Source: Shimia sp051201625
Lineage (GTDB): Bacteria > Pseudomonadota > Alphaproteobacteria > Rhodobacterales > Rhodobacteraceae
DNA: 64,000 nucleotides
Direction of reading: 5' to 3'
Assembly: GCF_051201625.1 (NCBI RefSeq)
Contig: NZ_CP179203.1
Span: 3,658,001 to 3,722,000, forward strand
This document shows positions 18,799 to 27,907 of the stretch, one piece after another. Positions within the stretch are counted from its first letter, which is position 1, and each line of letters opens with the position of its first letter. The notes beneath the pieces are model-generated. The model searched no databases and was not told where the DNA came from. It worked only from the letters and a program-made list of their open reading frames with translations. The position numbers were made by a program, and so were the translations under genes.

Positions 18799-19051
18799 AT
18801 CTCTCAGCTCACTTTGACTTCTATCTGACCGCCTAAACGACCCAGTCAGGTTAGCAAGCGAAATGTGACAATTGCGTGTTTTGAAGGCGAATTACGTTAG
18901 GCAAAGACTAATGCAAGAGATCATATCACGGCGCTTCACCTGACAAATTCAACGCGAGGCCGCACACATTTTAAATATATGCATTGGTGGAAATGCCAAC
19001 CTGAGGCTTTGTTAGCGATAAAGCTAGTTCGGTTTGTTTTGTAGTTTAGCA

Positions 19052-19495
19052 TTACCAGCGTGACAGCGCTGCCTCGTCCTCGACTTTCGCCGAAACCCAC
19101 TCAGTACTATCGCTTGTGATTTCCTTTTTCCAGAAAGGCGCCCTCGACTTAAGGTAATCCATTAAAAATTCAGCTGCTTCGAATGCGTCTTTGCGATGCG
19201 GCGCAGCGGTTGCCACCATCATGATCAAGTCACCCTTCGTTAACTCGCCATAGCGATGTATAACCAAAGCATCACCGAGGGACCATCGCGACATCGCCGT
19301 CGTTGTAATTACCTCCAGCGCTTTCTCCGTCATACCGGGATAGTGTTCGACAACCAGCTTTTCCAAATTCCCCTTGTCCAGGTCGCGCACCACGCCAGTG
19401 AAAGTTACGATAGCACCCATATCAATGTGCCCACTGGCAAATCGTTCAGCCTCCACTCCAAGATCAAAGGGCTTTGACGTCACAACGATGCGCAT
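19052..19495 (-). CDS. moaE: Molybdopterin synthase catalytic subunit MoaE
   Basis: Large subunit of molybdopterin synthase, which inserts the dithiolene sulfurs into precursor Z. The 147-residue length is normal. KSRAPFWKKE carries the catalytic lysines (K116 and K123/124, matching K119 and K126 of the E. coli enzyme), and HRKDAF is another conserved stretch. The ATG follows the moaD stop after one base, so the two subunits are coupled. Confidence 0.95.
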   Translation of the reverse strand: MRIVVTSKPFDLGVEAERFASGHIDMGAIVTFTGVVRDLDKGNLEKLVVEHYPGMTEKALEVITTTAMSRWSLGDALVIHRYGELTKGDLIMMVATAAPHRKDAFEAAEFLMDYLKSRAPFWKKEITSDSTEWVSAKVEDEAALSRW

Positions 19496-19496
19496 A

Positions 19497-19742
19497 TCAC
19501 CCTCCCGTCATAGGTGGAAAAAAGGCCACTTCCCGAACACCTGTCAATGACGCATCAAAATCAGTTAGTTCCTGATCTACTGCAACCCGCAGCGCTTTAA
19601 GATCCGAGAACGCTACCACATAACGTTCCTCTCGTGCCTTAAGTTCTTCAACTAGATCTAAGACCGTACCGGCATTGGTATCCACGACTTCACGAGGCAG
19701 ACCAATCCGCTCTCGAACCCAAGAAAAATAAAGTATATCCAT
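19497..19742 (-). CDS. moaD: Molybdopterin synthase sulfur carrier subunit MoaD
   Basis: A ubiquitin-fold sulfur carrier that is thiocarboxylated at its C-terminus and feeds sulfur to MoaE. The start at 19742 (MDILYFSWVRERIG) gives 81 residues and is preceded by AAAGGA. A longer frame to 19874 lies inside pgsA and is rejected. The C-terminus ends FFPPMTGG, the required Gly-Gly. It begins five bases after the pgsA stop. Confidence 0.95.
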   Translation of the reverse strand: MDILYFSWVRERIGLPREVVDTNAGTVLDLVEELKAREERYVVAFSDLKALRVAVDQELTDFDASLTGVREVAFFPPMTGG

Positions 19743-19747
19743 CGCAT

Positions 19748-20407
19748 TTAATCCTTTAAATGGGGGCGTGCTTTCAGAAAATAATCGAAGCCTGTCACTG
19801 CCGTCAGCACAGCAGCAAGCCAAAGTACAACCATACCGGTCCAACCCGACCAAACCATGCCTGAATACTTCCATTTCAGCCCTTGCCGGTCCTCAACCTC
19901 ACCCATCATGATTTGTTCAACCAACGCCTCATCCATACCCCATGCGGACATGCCGAGGTAATGTTCAAACACCCCCTGCGCAAAGAGAAAGCTTATGGCC
20001 ACCATCTGCGTGGCCGTCTTCCACTTCGCCAGTTTAGTGACTTTCAAAGTGCCAGCTACATCCCCCAAGAACTCACGCAGTCCCGATACGAACACCTCGC
20101 GGAACAGTATGACGGTTGCCGGAAGCACCAACCAAGGTGACATTGAATTGTAACCTACAATTACCATCAGCGCGATCACCACCATGGCTTTGTCTGCGAT
20201 CGGGTCAATCATCGCGCCTAATCGAGTTTCCTGCCCCCACGCCCGCGCTAAGTACCCATCAAACCAATCTGTAACTGCCGCCAACAAAAATAAGCAAAGC
20301 GCAAACCAGTCTGCATATGGGCGAGTGAAATATAAAAACATTACCGCAACCATCGGCGCCGCGATCAAGCGTAGTAGAGACAGTATATTCGGAATGTTCC
20401 ATTTCAT
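19748..20407 (-). CDS. pgsA: CDP-diacylglycerol-glycerol-3-phosphate 3-phosphatidyltransferase
   Basis: Inner-membrane enzyme making phosphatidylglycerol phosphate, the committed step to acidic phospholipids. The 219-residue protein begins MKWNIPNILSLLRLIAAP. The CDP-alcohol phosphotransferase signature is complete: D47, D50, G51, A54, R55, G64, D68 and D72. Several hydrophobic helices follow. The C-terminal part has an insertion around 135-170 relative to the shortest family members. It leads directly into moaD and moaE. Confidence 0.95.
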   Translation of the reverse strand: MKWNIPNILSLLRLIAAPMVAVMFLYFTRPYADWFALCLFLLAAVTDWFDGYLARAWGQETRLGAMIDPIADKAMVVIALMVIVGYNSMSPWLVLPATVILFREVFVSGLREFLGDVAGTLKVTKLAKWKTATQMVAISFLFAQGVFEHYLGMSAWGMDEALVEQIMMGEVEDRQGLKWKYSGMVWSGWTGMVVLWLAAVLTAVTGFDYFLKARPHLKD

Positions 20408-20558
20408 GCGCTCTTCCTAAGGGCTTTTTCACATAACCGAAACCCCGCAACACTGCGAATCCAATGACCAAAGACGAATGTACATTGATCTCAACACTAA
20501 ATGTGCCACAGAAGTTTGTGATCTTTAGAAAGAAAAACCAAAGTATGGCGATGAAAGT

Positions 20559-22436
20559 CTACTGACTGCCCTCATGAAAATAATCGTAGATCGTTTCTGC
20601 CAGTGCGCCTGAGATTCCGTCCACTGCTTTTAGGTCAGCAAGATTTGCGCGTGATACTGCCTTGGCTGATCCAAAGTGCGCAAGCAAGGCTCGCTTTCGA
20701 CTTGCACCAACGCCCGGTAAGTCATCAAGCGGCGTGGCGCTTATAGCCCTAGCCCGTTTGGCTCGGTGTGTGCCTATCGCAAATCGATGTGCCTCGTCTC
20801 GCAAGCGTTGCACAAAATACAGCACCGGATCATTGTGGCGTAAGGATTTTATCCGCTGTCCAACCCGATAAAATTCTTCCTTGCCTTGATCTCGGTCTAC
20901 TCCTTTCGCAATCCCAATCATGGCAATGTCCTCGACCCCATATTCCTGCATTATACCGGCCACAGAAGATACCTGTCCGGCCCCACCATCGATCAGCAGC
21001 AAGTCTGGCCACATGCCATTCTCCCGGTCTGGGTCTTCTTTTAACAGTCGCCTAAAACGTCGGGTCAGCACCTCCTTCATCATGCCAAAATCATCTCCAG
21101 GCGTCAGATCATCACCTTTAATATTAAACTTTCGGTAGCTATTTTTCATGAATCCATCTGGACCAGCGACAATCATTCCCCCAACGGCGTTGGTACCTTG
21201 GATATGACTGTTGTCATAGACTTCAATCCGTTGTGGTGGACCATCCAGATCAAAGGCTTCAGCAAGGCCTTTCAACAGCTTGGCTTGCGTTGCGGTCTCA
21301 CTCATTTTCCGAGCGAGGCTTTCTCGCGCATTGCGCACCGCACCCGCAACTAGCTCTGCCTTTTCTCCTCTTTGAGGAACAACAATATTTAACTTTCGCC
21401 CTAGCTTGCCACTAAGCGCCTCAGACATTAGATCTTCGTTCTCAAGGGAATGACTCAATATTAAGTGCTTCGCGGGGACTTTGCTGTCATAAAACTGGCC
21501 TATAAAAGCCTCTAACACCTCTGCTGCATCAATATCCGCCCCAACGCGTGGATAAAAATCCTGATTACCCCAATTTTGGTGTGCGCGGATGAAAAATACC
21601 TGCACACAGGCTAAGCCGTTGTCCATGTACAACGCGATAACATCGGCCTCATCCACACCACGCGGATTTATTCCCTGTGATGTTTGAACACTCGTAAGTG
21701 CCTTGATCCGGTCTCTAAGCGCCCCAGCGCGTTCAAATTCTAAAGCTTCGGACGCAGCCTGCATTTGTTTTGCCAGCGTTTCCTGAATTTGCGTCGACCG
21801 CCCAGACAAAAACTGCTCCGCATCGCGGACACTTTCTCCGTACTCGCGCTCTGAGATCCGACCGACGCAAGGGCCGGAACATCGCTTGATTTGGTACAGT
21901 AAACACGGTCGCGTTCGACTGTCGAACATGGCGTCAGAGCAATTTCTTAATAAAAAAACTTTTTGCAACTGGTTTAGCGTCCGATTTACTGCACCAGCAC
22001 TAGCAAAGGGCCCATAATAGTTCCCTTTTTCTTTTCTAGCACCACGGTGTTTTTTTACCTGAGGAAACCCATGTTTAGAACTCACAAGAATATTGGGGAA
22101 ACTTTTGTCATCACGAAGCAAAACGTTGTATTTTGGCTTCAACTGTTTGATCAGGTTTTGCTCAAGAAGTAGCGCTTCAGTTTCAGTTTTAGTTGTCAAA
22201 AACATCATCGAAGCAGTTTCAGATATCATCCGACTGATCCGTCCAGAATGCCCCGTAGGCCGCGCATAATTTGAGACCCTTGCGCGTAAATTTCGGGCCT
22301 TGCCAACATAAAGTACGCGCGCCTGCTCATCGAGCATCCGATACACACCAGGCGATCCACCTAGAGTATTCAAATATCCCCGGATACAGGCGTAACCAGA
22401 TGAACCATTGGGCCTATCTTGCATGTCAGACGTCAT
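20559..22436 (-). CDS. uvrC: Excinuclease ABC subunit C
   Basis: Makes the dual incisions in nucleotide excision repair with UvrA and UvrB. The GIY-YIG nuclease domain is at the N-terminus (GVYRMLDEQARVLYVGKA). A UVR motif follows around AKQMQAASEALEFERAGALR, then the RNase H-like second nuclease (ASP positions in EVYDNSHIQG and LLIDGGAGQ), and tandem helix-hairpin-helix motifs at the end (LDDLPGVGASRKRALL, VDGISGALAETIYDYF). Start uncertain: ATGs at 22436 and 22424 and a TTG at 22493 are all in frame. I give 22436 (625 residues); AGGAT before 22424 makes that one possible too. Confidence 0.95.
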   Translation of the reverse strand: MTSDMQDRPNGSSGYACIRGYLNTLGGSPGVYRMLDEQARVLYVGKARNLRARVSNYARPTGHSGRISRMISETASMMFLTTKTETEALLLEQNLIKQLKPKYNVLLRDDKSFPNILVSSKHGFPQVKKHRGARKEKGNYYGPFASAGAVNRTLNQLQKVFLLRNCSDAMFDSRTRPCLLYQIKRCSGPCVGRISEREYGESVRDAEQFLSGRSTQIQETLAKQMQAASEALEFERAGALRDRIKALTSVQTSQGINPRGVDEADVIALYMDNGLACVQVFFIRAHQNWGNQDFYPRVGADIDAAEVLEAFIGQFYDSKVPAKHLILSHSLENEDLMSEALSGKLGRKLNIVVPQRGEKAELVAGAVRNARESLARKMSETATQAKLLKGLAEAFDLDGPPQRIEVYDNSHIQGTNAVGGMIVAGPDGFMKNSYRKFNIKGDDLTPGDDFGMMKEVLTRRFRRLLKEDPDRENGMWPDLLLIDGGAGQVSSVAGIMQEYGVEDIAMIGIAKGVDRDQGKEEFYRVGQRIKSLRHNDPVLYFVQRLRDEAHRFAIGTHRAKRARAISATPLDDLPGVGASRKRALLAHFGSAKAVSRANLADLKAVDGISGALAETIYDYFHEGSQ

Positions 22437-22793
22437 CCTATACTTGAATATGATTCTTTTGCAGTCGCTGCAATCTCCAGCTTGTTTGCGCAAGAGAAAA
22501 CAAATCCCCCGAACTTGTGGATAAGTCTGGAGATATCTTTGATAGAAAGCTATTTTTTCGTTGTTTTCAGCCTAGTTCACAGATCTGCCTATTTTTTAGG
22601 CGCTTTCCTAAGTAACTGATTTATTTGGAATTATTTTTATGCGCCAAGCAAATAACTGAAAACATTCATAAAAAGCCCACAACTTTACAGTTGAACTGCC
22701 GATGGTGCAAAACTTACATTCGACAAGCATATTTTACGCACATTTATGTCAAATTTGCCGGCACTAAAATCACATAAATTAATCAAAGTTTTT
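22437..22793. other. AT-rich intergenic region with one exact DnaA box
   Basis: About 350 bp between the uvrC start and the reductase stop, rich in A and T from 22545 onward. TGTGGATAA at 22516-22524, the complement of the consensus DnaA box TTATCCACA, is an exact match. It is the only exact copy I see, so I do not call an origin. It may instead fall in the uvrC promoter region. Confidence 0.45.
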
Positions 22794-23573
22794 CTATTCA
22801 ACGCCTTGGATATCTGGTGTCTGCCAGCCCAAGTGTTGGCCACCGTCCACACAAATCAACTGACCCGTGACAGCCTTAGACTCTAACAAAAAGCCGAGCG
22901 CTGCGGTGATGTCATCAGTATCTGCACCACGATTAAGAACCGTATTTTTCCGTTGAAGAGCAAAGTGTTCAGGCGTTTGACGTGCTCCTTGCAGTGTAGG
23001 GCCCGGACCTATTGCGTTAACCCGAATATGCGGCGCGAGACCCTGTGCTGCGGTTTGTGTTAGAGCCCACAAGCCCATCTTTGCAATAGTGTAGGTTGAG
23101 AATTCAGGCGTGAGCTTACGAACTCTCTGATCAAGCATATTTACAACCAGTCCTTTGGCAACCGGTTCTCCGTTATGATCTAATTTTGCTTGCAACCCTT
23201 GTTTGGCCATTGCCTGCGTCAAAACGTAAGGCGCCCTCAAATTACTTTCGATATGTCGATCCCAAGTCTGACGAGTTGCAGTATCAATTCGGTCGTACTC
23301 AAAAATTGACGCATTGTTGATCAGACAGGTGATGGGGCCACCCAGTCCGCTCACAGCCTCTTCAAACAATTGGTTGGTTTCGGCTTCCCGAACTAGATCC
23401 GCTTGCAACGTTAAACTTTTCCGACCAGCTTCGCGTACCTTCAAAGCTGTTTCTTCAGCTTGAACTTTGGAACTGGCAAAATGCACGGCGACGTCATAAC
23501 CCCGCCCCGCAAGGTAGATAGCCATCGCACGCCCTATACGCCTCCCTGCACCTGTAACCAACGCTCTTCCCAT
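22794..23573 (-). CDS. Short-chain dehydrogenase, pteridine reductase/FolM-like
   Basis: A 259-residue NADPH-dependent SDR. The cofactor motif reads TGAGRRIGRA, where the arginine pair in place of the common TGxxxGIG is characteristic of pteridine reductases and FolM (dihydromonapterin reductase). NNASIFEYD is the NNAG-type motif. YTIAKMGLW gives the catalytic Tyr and Lys. The C-terminal part VTGQLICVDGGQHLGW is also family-like. I infer a dihydropterin reductase role, which would fit the folate genes elsewhere in this window, but a general SDR is not excluded. It starts 13 bp after the CaCA exchanger stop with a strong GGAGG box, so the two are one operon. Confidence 0.82.
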   Translation of the reverse strand: MGRALVTGAGRRIGRAMAIYLAGRGYDVAVHFASSKVQAEETALKVREAGRKSLTLQADLVREAETNQLFEEAVSGLGGPITCLINNASIFEYDRIDTATRQTWDRHIESNLRAPYVLTQAMAKQGLQAKLDHNGEPVAKGLVVNMLDQRVRKLTPEFSTYTIAKMGLWALTQTAAQGLAPHIRVNAIGPGPTLQGARQTPEHFALQRKNTVLNRGADTDDITAALGFLLESKAVTGQLICVDGGQHLGWQTPDIQGVE

Positions 23574-23586
23574 GGCGGTCCCTCCT

Positions 23587-24537
23587 TTATGTCAAGACAA
23601 CAAAAATATAGAGTAAATAAAGTGAGGTTAGGGCTAAGCCCCACACCCGTGTAATGTTTCGATCAAAGAATACAAAGGGTACAATCAAGAGCGATGCACC
23701 AAGCATCACCCATAGATCAAATTTCAAAATTTCTGGATCCACCCGGATTGGATGAACTAGCGAAGTAATGCCAATAATAGCTAACAGGTTGAAAATGTTG
23801 GAGCCTATGACACTTCCAATTGCCACATCTGCCTGCCGTCGAAAGGCGGCCACAACAGCGGTCGCTAACTCAGGTAAAGAAGTGCCCAGCGCAACAAGCG
23901 TCAAGCCGATAGCTGCCTCAGTTACGCCGTACCGCCGCGCGATTATCTCAGCATTGTCCACGGTTAAGTTAGCACCAAGCGGTAGCCAGACCATGCCGAG
24001 GACCAAAAAAACAATAATCTTCCACCACGCCATGTCGTGATCAGCACCCTCAACCTCCTGATCTTTTCCATTTTCAGGTTTCACATGCCTAAAATGTCGG
24101 CTCGCCTGATAAAATGTGTCTCCAAGAGCAACTACCAGCGCTGCAAGCAGCACTAAACCGGATGTAAAGGTGAAAATCCCCCGAAGTGCTAGCGCGATAA
24201 AAAGCAACGACCCGGCAATCATAAAGATGTAAGTTCGACGAGAGTCTATTTGACTCGTGCGTAAAGTAGCAAAAATTGCCGGTGCTCCCATGACTAACAA
24301 TATATTTGCAGTATTAGAGCCAACGACATTTCCTATGGCGATGCCCGGAGCATCCTTCAGCGCAGCTTGTAAAGAGATTAAAAGCTCTGGCGCCGACGTC
24401 CCAAAGGCAACGATCGTCAGCGAAACAATCAATGCAGGAATGCCAACGCGCAGAGAAATATTCACAGCGCCGCGCACTAGCGCGTCACCGCCAAAAAGTA
24501 AAATGATTAAACCCAAAGATAGTAGGGCCCACTCCAT
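23587..24537 (-). CDS. Sodium/calcium exchanger family membrane protein (YrbG-like)
   Basis: A CaCA-superfamily cation antiporter of 316 residues with about ten membrane helices in two inverted halves. The two alpha repeats are explicit: AFGTSAPELLISL followed by GNVVGSNTANILLV in the first half, and ALGTSLPELATAV followed by GSVIGSNIFNLLAI in the second. The central cytoplasmic loop (about 150-175) is short and charged. The ion specificity cannot be read from sequence. A TTG at 24561 is in frame, but the ATG at 24537 matches the family start. It begins two bases after the zinc-ribbon ORF stop. Confidence 0.92.
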   Translation of the reverse strand: MEWALLSLGLIILLFGGDALVRGAVNISLRVGIPALIVSLTIVAFGTSAPELLISLQAALKDAPGIAIGNVVGSNTANILLVMGAPAIFATLRTSQIDSRRTYIFMIAGSLLFIALALRGIFTFTSGLVLLAALVVALGDTFYQASRHFRHVKPENGKDQEVEGADHDMAWWKIIVFLVLGMVWLPLGANLTVDNAEIIARRYGVTEAAIGLTLVALGTSLPELATAVVAAFRRQADVAIGSVIGSNIFNLLAIIGITSLVHPIRVDPEILKFDLWVMLGASLLIVPFVFFDRNITRVWGLALTSLYLLYIFVVLT

Positions 24538-24539
24538 AT

Positions 24540-24728
24540 TTAGCGTGTGCCTTTCTGGCAAGCACAGGGACCTCTACCTATTTTGTAACGCCCACACTTT
24601 TGGCATTTTACAGATTGCAACCGTTTCTGTCCCGGGAACCTCAACTTACCTATCATGGCAAGAACAGCCATTCCCACCAGGAAAAGGGTAACAATTTTTA
24701 CAATCACTTCAGAGGCCAAAACGCGCAT
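24540..24728 (-). CDS. 62-residue membrane-anchored zinc-ribbon peptide
   Basis: A short protein: one membrane helix (about residues 8-26, VIVKIVTLFLVGMAVLAMIG), then a basic linker KLRFPGQKRL, then a four-cysteine zinc-ribbon-like module, CQKCGRYKIGRGPCAC. It overlaps the end of the SppA-like peptidase by 20 bp and ends two bases before the exchanger start. GGAG lies ten bases upstream of the ATG. The tight packing on both sides and the clean helix-plus-zinc-module plan make it a real gene. Function unknown; it could recruit or regulate its neighbours at the membrane. Confidence 0.78.
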   Translation of the reverse strand: MRVLASEVIVKIVTLFLVGMAVLAMIGKLRFPGQKRLQSVKCQKCGRYKIGRGPCACQKGTR

Positions 24729-25515
24729 ACTCAGCGCGCTCCTCTATTCCTGCCACCGCATCTTGCATCAAGCTTGCCCCGAGGCGTTGCCAGACCGGGC
24801 GACGCACACCGTAACGGCGCAATTTAACATCATTGCCAAACTTTTCTTTGAGCACAGGTATCGTGTGCCCAAGTCCATCAATTAACCCAAGTTTTTCAGC
24901 GTTCTGCCCTGCCCAGAATTGGCCAGTGAAAATTTCTGGTGCGCTGCTGAGCTTTGAGCCCCGGCGCGATTTAACGTGACGGATGAAATTTGCGTGTATC
25001 TGTTCTAGCAATGCTTGCAGACGTTTCACATCATCAGGATTTTCCGGCTTAAATGGGTCCAATACAGATTTTGACTCTCCAGCCGTGTAGACTCGCCGCT
25101 CCAAACCTTGGCGCGAGAGAAAAACATGCGCTCCGAAACCCGCAGAAATAACACCAATTGATCCAACAACAGAATTTTCATCCGCAAAGATTTCATCCGC
25201 AGATGCAGCTAGCCAATATCCACCGGACGCTGCCACATCCTCGACAAAAGCCAGTACCGGCACGTTCTGTTCTTCCGACAACCGACGAATACGCTGGGCA
25301 ATCAACGAACTTTGTACCGGGCTGCCTCCAGGAGAATTAATCTCTAGAGCAACTGCCGTCGGCTTGCCGCGGCGAAATGCTTTTTCGAGAAGGGGTGCAA
25401 GCGTCTGATCGTTTAGCTGCCCGCGTGAGCCTGTTCCAATTACTCCCGAAAGGCGCAGCACGGCGACCGTGGGTGACGACTTCATGAATGGTATCCAGCG
25501 CTTCATGGTTCGCAT
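24709..25515 (-). CDS. SppA/SohB-type signal peptide peptidase (S49 family)
   Basis: Serine peptidase of family S49, which cleaves remnant signal peptides or membrane protein fragments. The 268-residue single-domain form has the catalytic Ser97 in DVAASGGYW and general base Lys149 in GESKSVLDPF, plus the substrate-binding LEINSPGGSP. There is no obvious N-terminal membrane helix, so it may be peripheral or start slightly differently; an ATG at 25506 (MKRWIPFMKS) is also possible. It heads an operon with the zinc-ribbon peptide, the CaCA exchanger and the reductase. Confidence 0.92.
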   Translation of the reverse strand: MRTMKRWIPFMKSSPTVAVLRLSGVIGTGSRGQLNDQTLAPLLEKAFRRGKPTAVALEINSPGGSPVQSSLIAQRIRRLSEEQNVPVLAFVEDVAASGGYWLAASADEIFADENSVVGSIGVISAGFGAHVFLSRQGLERRVYTAGESKSVLDPFKPENPDDVKRLQALLEQIHANFIRHVKSRRGSKLSSAPEIFTGQFWAGQNAEKLGLIDGLGHTIPVLKEKFGNDVKLRRYGVRRPVWQRLGASLMQDAVAGIEERAEYARFGL

Positions 25516-25608
25516 TTAGCCCAGGGTTGTTCCAAAACAAGACCGTCAGACCAGGAAAGCGATGACGTTGCACAAATACCACCACCAAAATCAAACAAAT
25601 CAGCACTA

Positions 25609-26370
25609 TCAGCTTCGCATCCTCCAACCAGTTTTGAATATCCACCAAATCACTCCAAGACACAGCCCTGTAAAACCCACAATAGACAAAAGGCTCAGCA
25701 CAACTGGTAAATCGCTCACACCAAAAAAAGACCATCTAAAACCTGAAATGAGGTAAACCACTGGATTAAACAAAGTAATTTTTTGCCAGATTTGGGGTAG
25801 CATCGTTATCGAATAGAATGATCCTCCTAAAAATACTAACGGTGTAATAATCAAGAGTGGAATCAATTGAAGTTGTTCGAAGTTTTCTGCCCAAATGCCG
25901 ATAATGAAACCAAACAAGGCAAAGCTAAGGCAGGTCAGCAGTAGAAACGCAATCATTGCAAACGGATGCTGAATTTCCACATCCACGAACGTTGCAGCGG
26001 TGCCAAGAATTACGAGACCAATGAACAATGCTTTGGTCGCAGCTGCCCCCACAAAACCCAGAACAATCTCAAGGAAACTTACTGGCGCAGACAGCAATTC
26101 GTAAATTGTACCAGTAAATTTCGGGAAATATATTCCAAACGAAGCAGTAGTTACCGCCTGCGTCATGACGGACAGCATAATTAAACCCGGCACGATGAAT
26201 GCCCCGTAACTCACATCTTCGATTTGGTTAATCCGGCTGCCAATTGCAGCACCAAACACGACAAAATATAACGATGTAGAAATAACGGGTGAAATAAAAC
26301 TTTGCGCGATGGTGCGGAAAAAACGCATCATCTCGGCAACATACATTGCCCTGACAGCTGTCCAATTCAT
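25609..26370 (-). CDS. ABC-2 type transporter permease, YadH-like
   Basis: A 253-residue inner-membrane permease with six helices. It matches the YadH pattern: YFVVFGAAIGSRI, then AFIVPGLIMLSVMTQA, then the coupling region YELLSAPVSFLEI, and late LVFLGGSFYSITMLPQIW with LFNPVVYLISGFRW. It overlaps the ATPase gene by four bases (ATGA), so the pair forms one exporter. The substrate is unknown; the YadGH family is not well characterised. Confidence 0.92.
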   Translation of the reverse strand: MNWTAVRAMYVAEMMRFFRTIAQSFISPVISTSLYFVVFGAAIGSRINQIEDVSYGAFIVPGLIMLSVMTQAVTTASFGIYFPKFTGTIYELLSAPVSFLEIVLGFVGAAATKALFIGLVILGTAATFVDVEIQHPFAMIAFLLLTCLSFALFGFIIGIWAENFEQLQLIPLLIITPLVFLGGSFYSITMLPQIWQKITLFNPVVYLISGFRWSFFGVSDLPVVLSLLSIVGFTGLCLGVIWWIFKTGWRMRS

Positions 26371-27296
26371 TCCGAACCCTCATTGACCAAACCGATAAAA
26401 ATATCCTCAAGGCTGGACTGTTCTGTTTGGATATCGCGAAGGCTCAACCCTGCAGCTGAAAGATCACTCAACAACTGCGTGATCCCAGTTCGATGACCTC
26501 CAGTCTCGTACGAATACTGCACGGCATCGCCGTCATTGATAATTTTGAGGTCGTAAAGGGCCAACTCCTGAGGTATTATGTCCACACGTTCTTGAAGGTC
26601 GATCTTAAGGGCCTTCTGTCCAAGGCGCCTGATCAGTGGAGTTTTTTCTTCCACCAACAAAAGTTTTCCATCATTAATAATGCCAACACGATCAGCTATC
26701 GCCTCAGCCTCTTCGATATAGTGGGTGGTCAGAACAATTGTCGTACCCTGAGCCTTCAGATTTTCTACAATTTCCCACATGTCTTTGCGCAACTCAACAT
26801 CTACCCCAGCAGTCGGTTCATCTAAAAACAACAGATCAGGTTCGTGGCTGAGAGCTTTGGCAATCAGAACTCGACGTTTCATACCACCGGACAATTCGAA
26901 AATTCGTGAGTCCCGTTTCTCCCATAAAGACAACTGTCGCAAAATCTGTTCAATCAACGCACTGTTCTTGGGTTTTCCAAAAAGTCCCCGCGTGTAATTC
27001 AAAGTATCCGCGACCTTGCTAAATGGCTCTAAATGAATTTCCTGTGGAACAAGACCAATGTGCCTTCGCGTTTCTCGGTACTGCGTAACCACGTCGAACC
27101 CATTCACTGCGACAGATCCTAGTTCAGGTTTGGTAATCCCACAGATAATGGAGATTAGCGTGGTCTTTCCTGCACCATTTGGACCTAACAGAGCGAGTAT
27201 TTCACCCTTGTAGATTTGGAGGTTTATGCCCTTAAGCGCCTCAAAGCCATCAGCGTAGGTCTTTTTTAAATTGAGAATGTCGACAATTTTTTCCAT
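26367..27296 (-). CDS. ABC-2 type transporter ATP-binding protein, YadG-like
   Basis: The nucleotide-binding subunit of the exporter, 309 residues from the ATG at 27296 (MEKIVDILNLKK). Walker A GPNGAGKT is at 38-45, the signature is LSGGMKRR, and Walker B plus D-loop is LLFLDEPTAGVD, with the switch histidine in TTHYIEEAEA. The C-terminal 80 residues form the extra domain common in drug-export ATPases of this type. An in-frame extension to 27380 exists, but it adds an unusual 28-residue head; the shorter start has GGA upstream. A longer frame is therefore not used. Confidence 0.93.
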   Translation of the reverse strand: MEKIVDILNLKKTYADGFEALKGINLQIYKGEILALLGPNGAGKTTLISIICGITKPELGSVAVNGFDVVTQYRETRRHIGLVPQEIHLEPFSKVADTLNYTRGLFGKPKNSALIEQILRQLSLWEKRDSRIFELSGGMKRRVLIAKALSHEPDLLFLDEPTAGVDVELRKDMWEIVENLKAQGTTIVLTTHYIEEAEAIADRVGIINDGKLLLVEEKTPLIRRLGQKALKIDLQERVDIIPQELALYDLKIINDGDAVQYSYETGGHRTGITQLLSDLSAAGLSLRDIQTEQSSLEDIFIGLVNEGSE

Positions 27297-27580
27297 GTGT
27301 TCCGTTTGGGTCTTGCTCAGCAAGGTGTCATTTCGCGAATTCAATCCATTATCATCTCTCAATAGCTGTGTCTGCTTCAACGAAAATCAGACTACCGTCT
27401 GATTATCCATTTCAGCAAGCCTTCTTCCAATGACGTTTATGCCAAATACAGCTGTCAGAGTAGGGTCTTCAGGGGAACTTTTGAGCAATCCCAGCTGAAT
27501 GGCAAGTAACTAACTTGCCACCGGCGCGACGAGTCGGTCACTCAGTCGCGATCCCAACGGCACCAACTTTCCATTAATTT

Positions 27581-27644
27581 TTGACATCCACTTGTGAGCA
27601 AGACAATTTGCCGCCACGCGTCAGTGCTGGGTTGACATCCACTT
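27581..27644 (+). repeat. 13-bp direct repeat TTGACATCCACTT, two copies
   Basis: TTGACATCCACTT is at 27581-27593 and again at 27632-27644, a 51-bp offset. Each copy begins with a perfect -35 hexamer TTGACA, so they could be two alternative promoters or two binding sites for one regulator. No good -10 is obvious behind either. Confidence 0.5.
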
Positions 27645-27907
27645 AAGTTTTAGAAAATCCAGCAACACTAAATGTACCCTCATAGCGAATTTCTGTGTTA
27701 ATCGGCACAAAAGTTGCAAAAACTTTGGAGAAGGTAAGGCTATCCACACTGCGGAAACTAAGACAGAATTCCATAGGTCGCCTTCAAAAAGCATTGAAGA
27801 AGTTTAACCACACGGATCAAGACAAAGTTCGAGCTACCTTTCAAATGCACAGCCGTACAAAAATTTGAAACAATTGTGCCAGTTTAATTTAAAGGATCCG
27901 CTTGACC

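Noticed and set aside
22437..22793. Chromosomal origin
   Set aside because: Only one exact DnaA box, no cluster, and no dnaA, parAB or gidB neighbours.
25337..25735. 132-codon minus-strand frame over the sppA start and ABC permease end
   Set aside because: It overlaps two solid genes in another frame and has no recognisable content.
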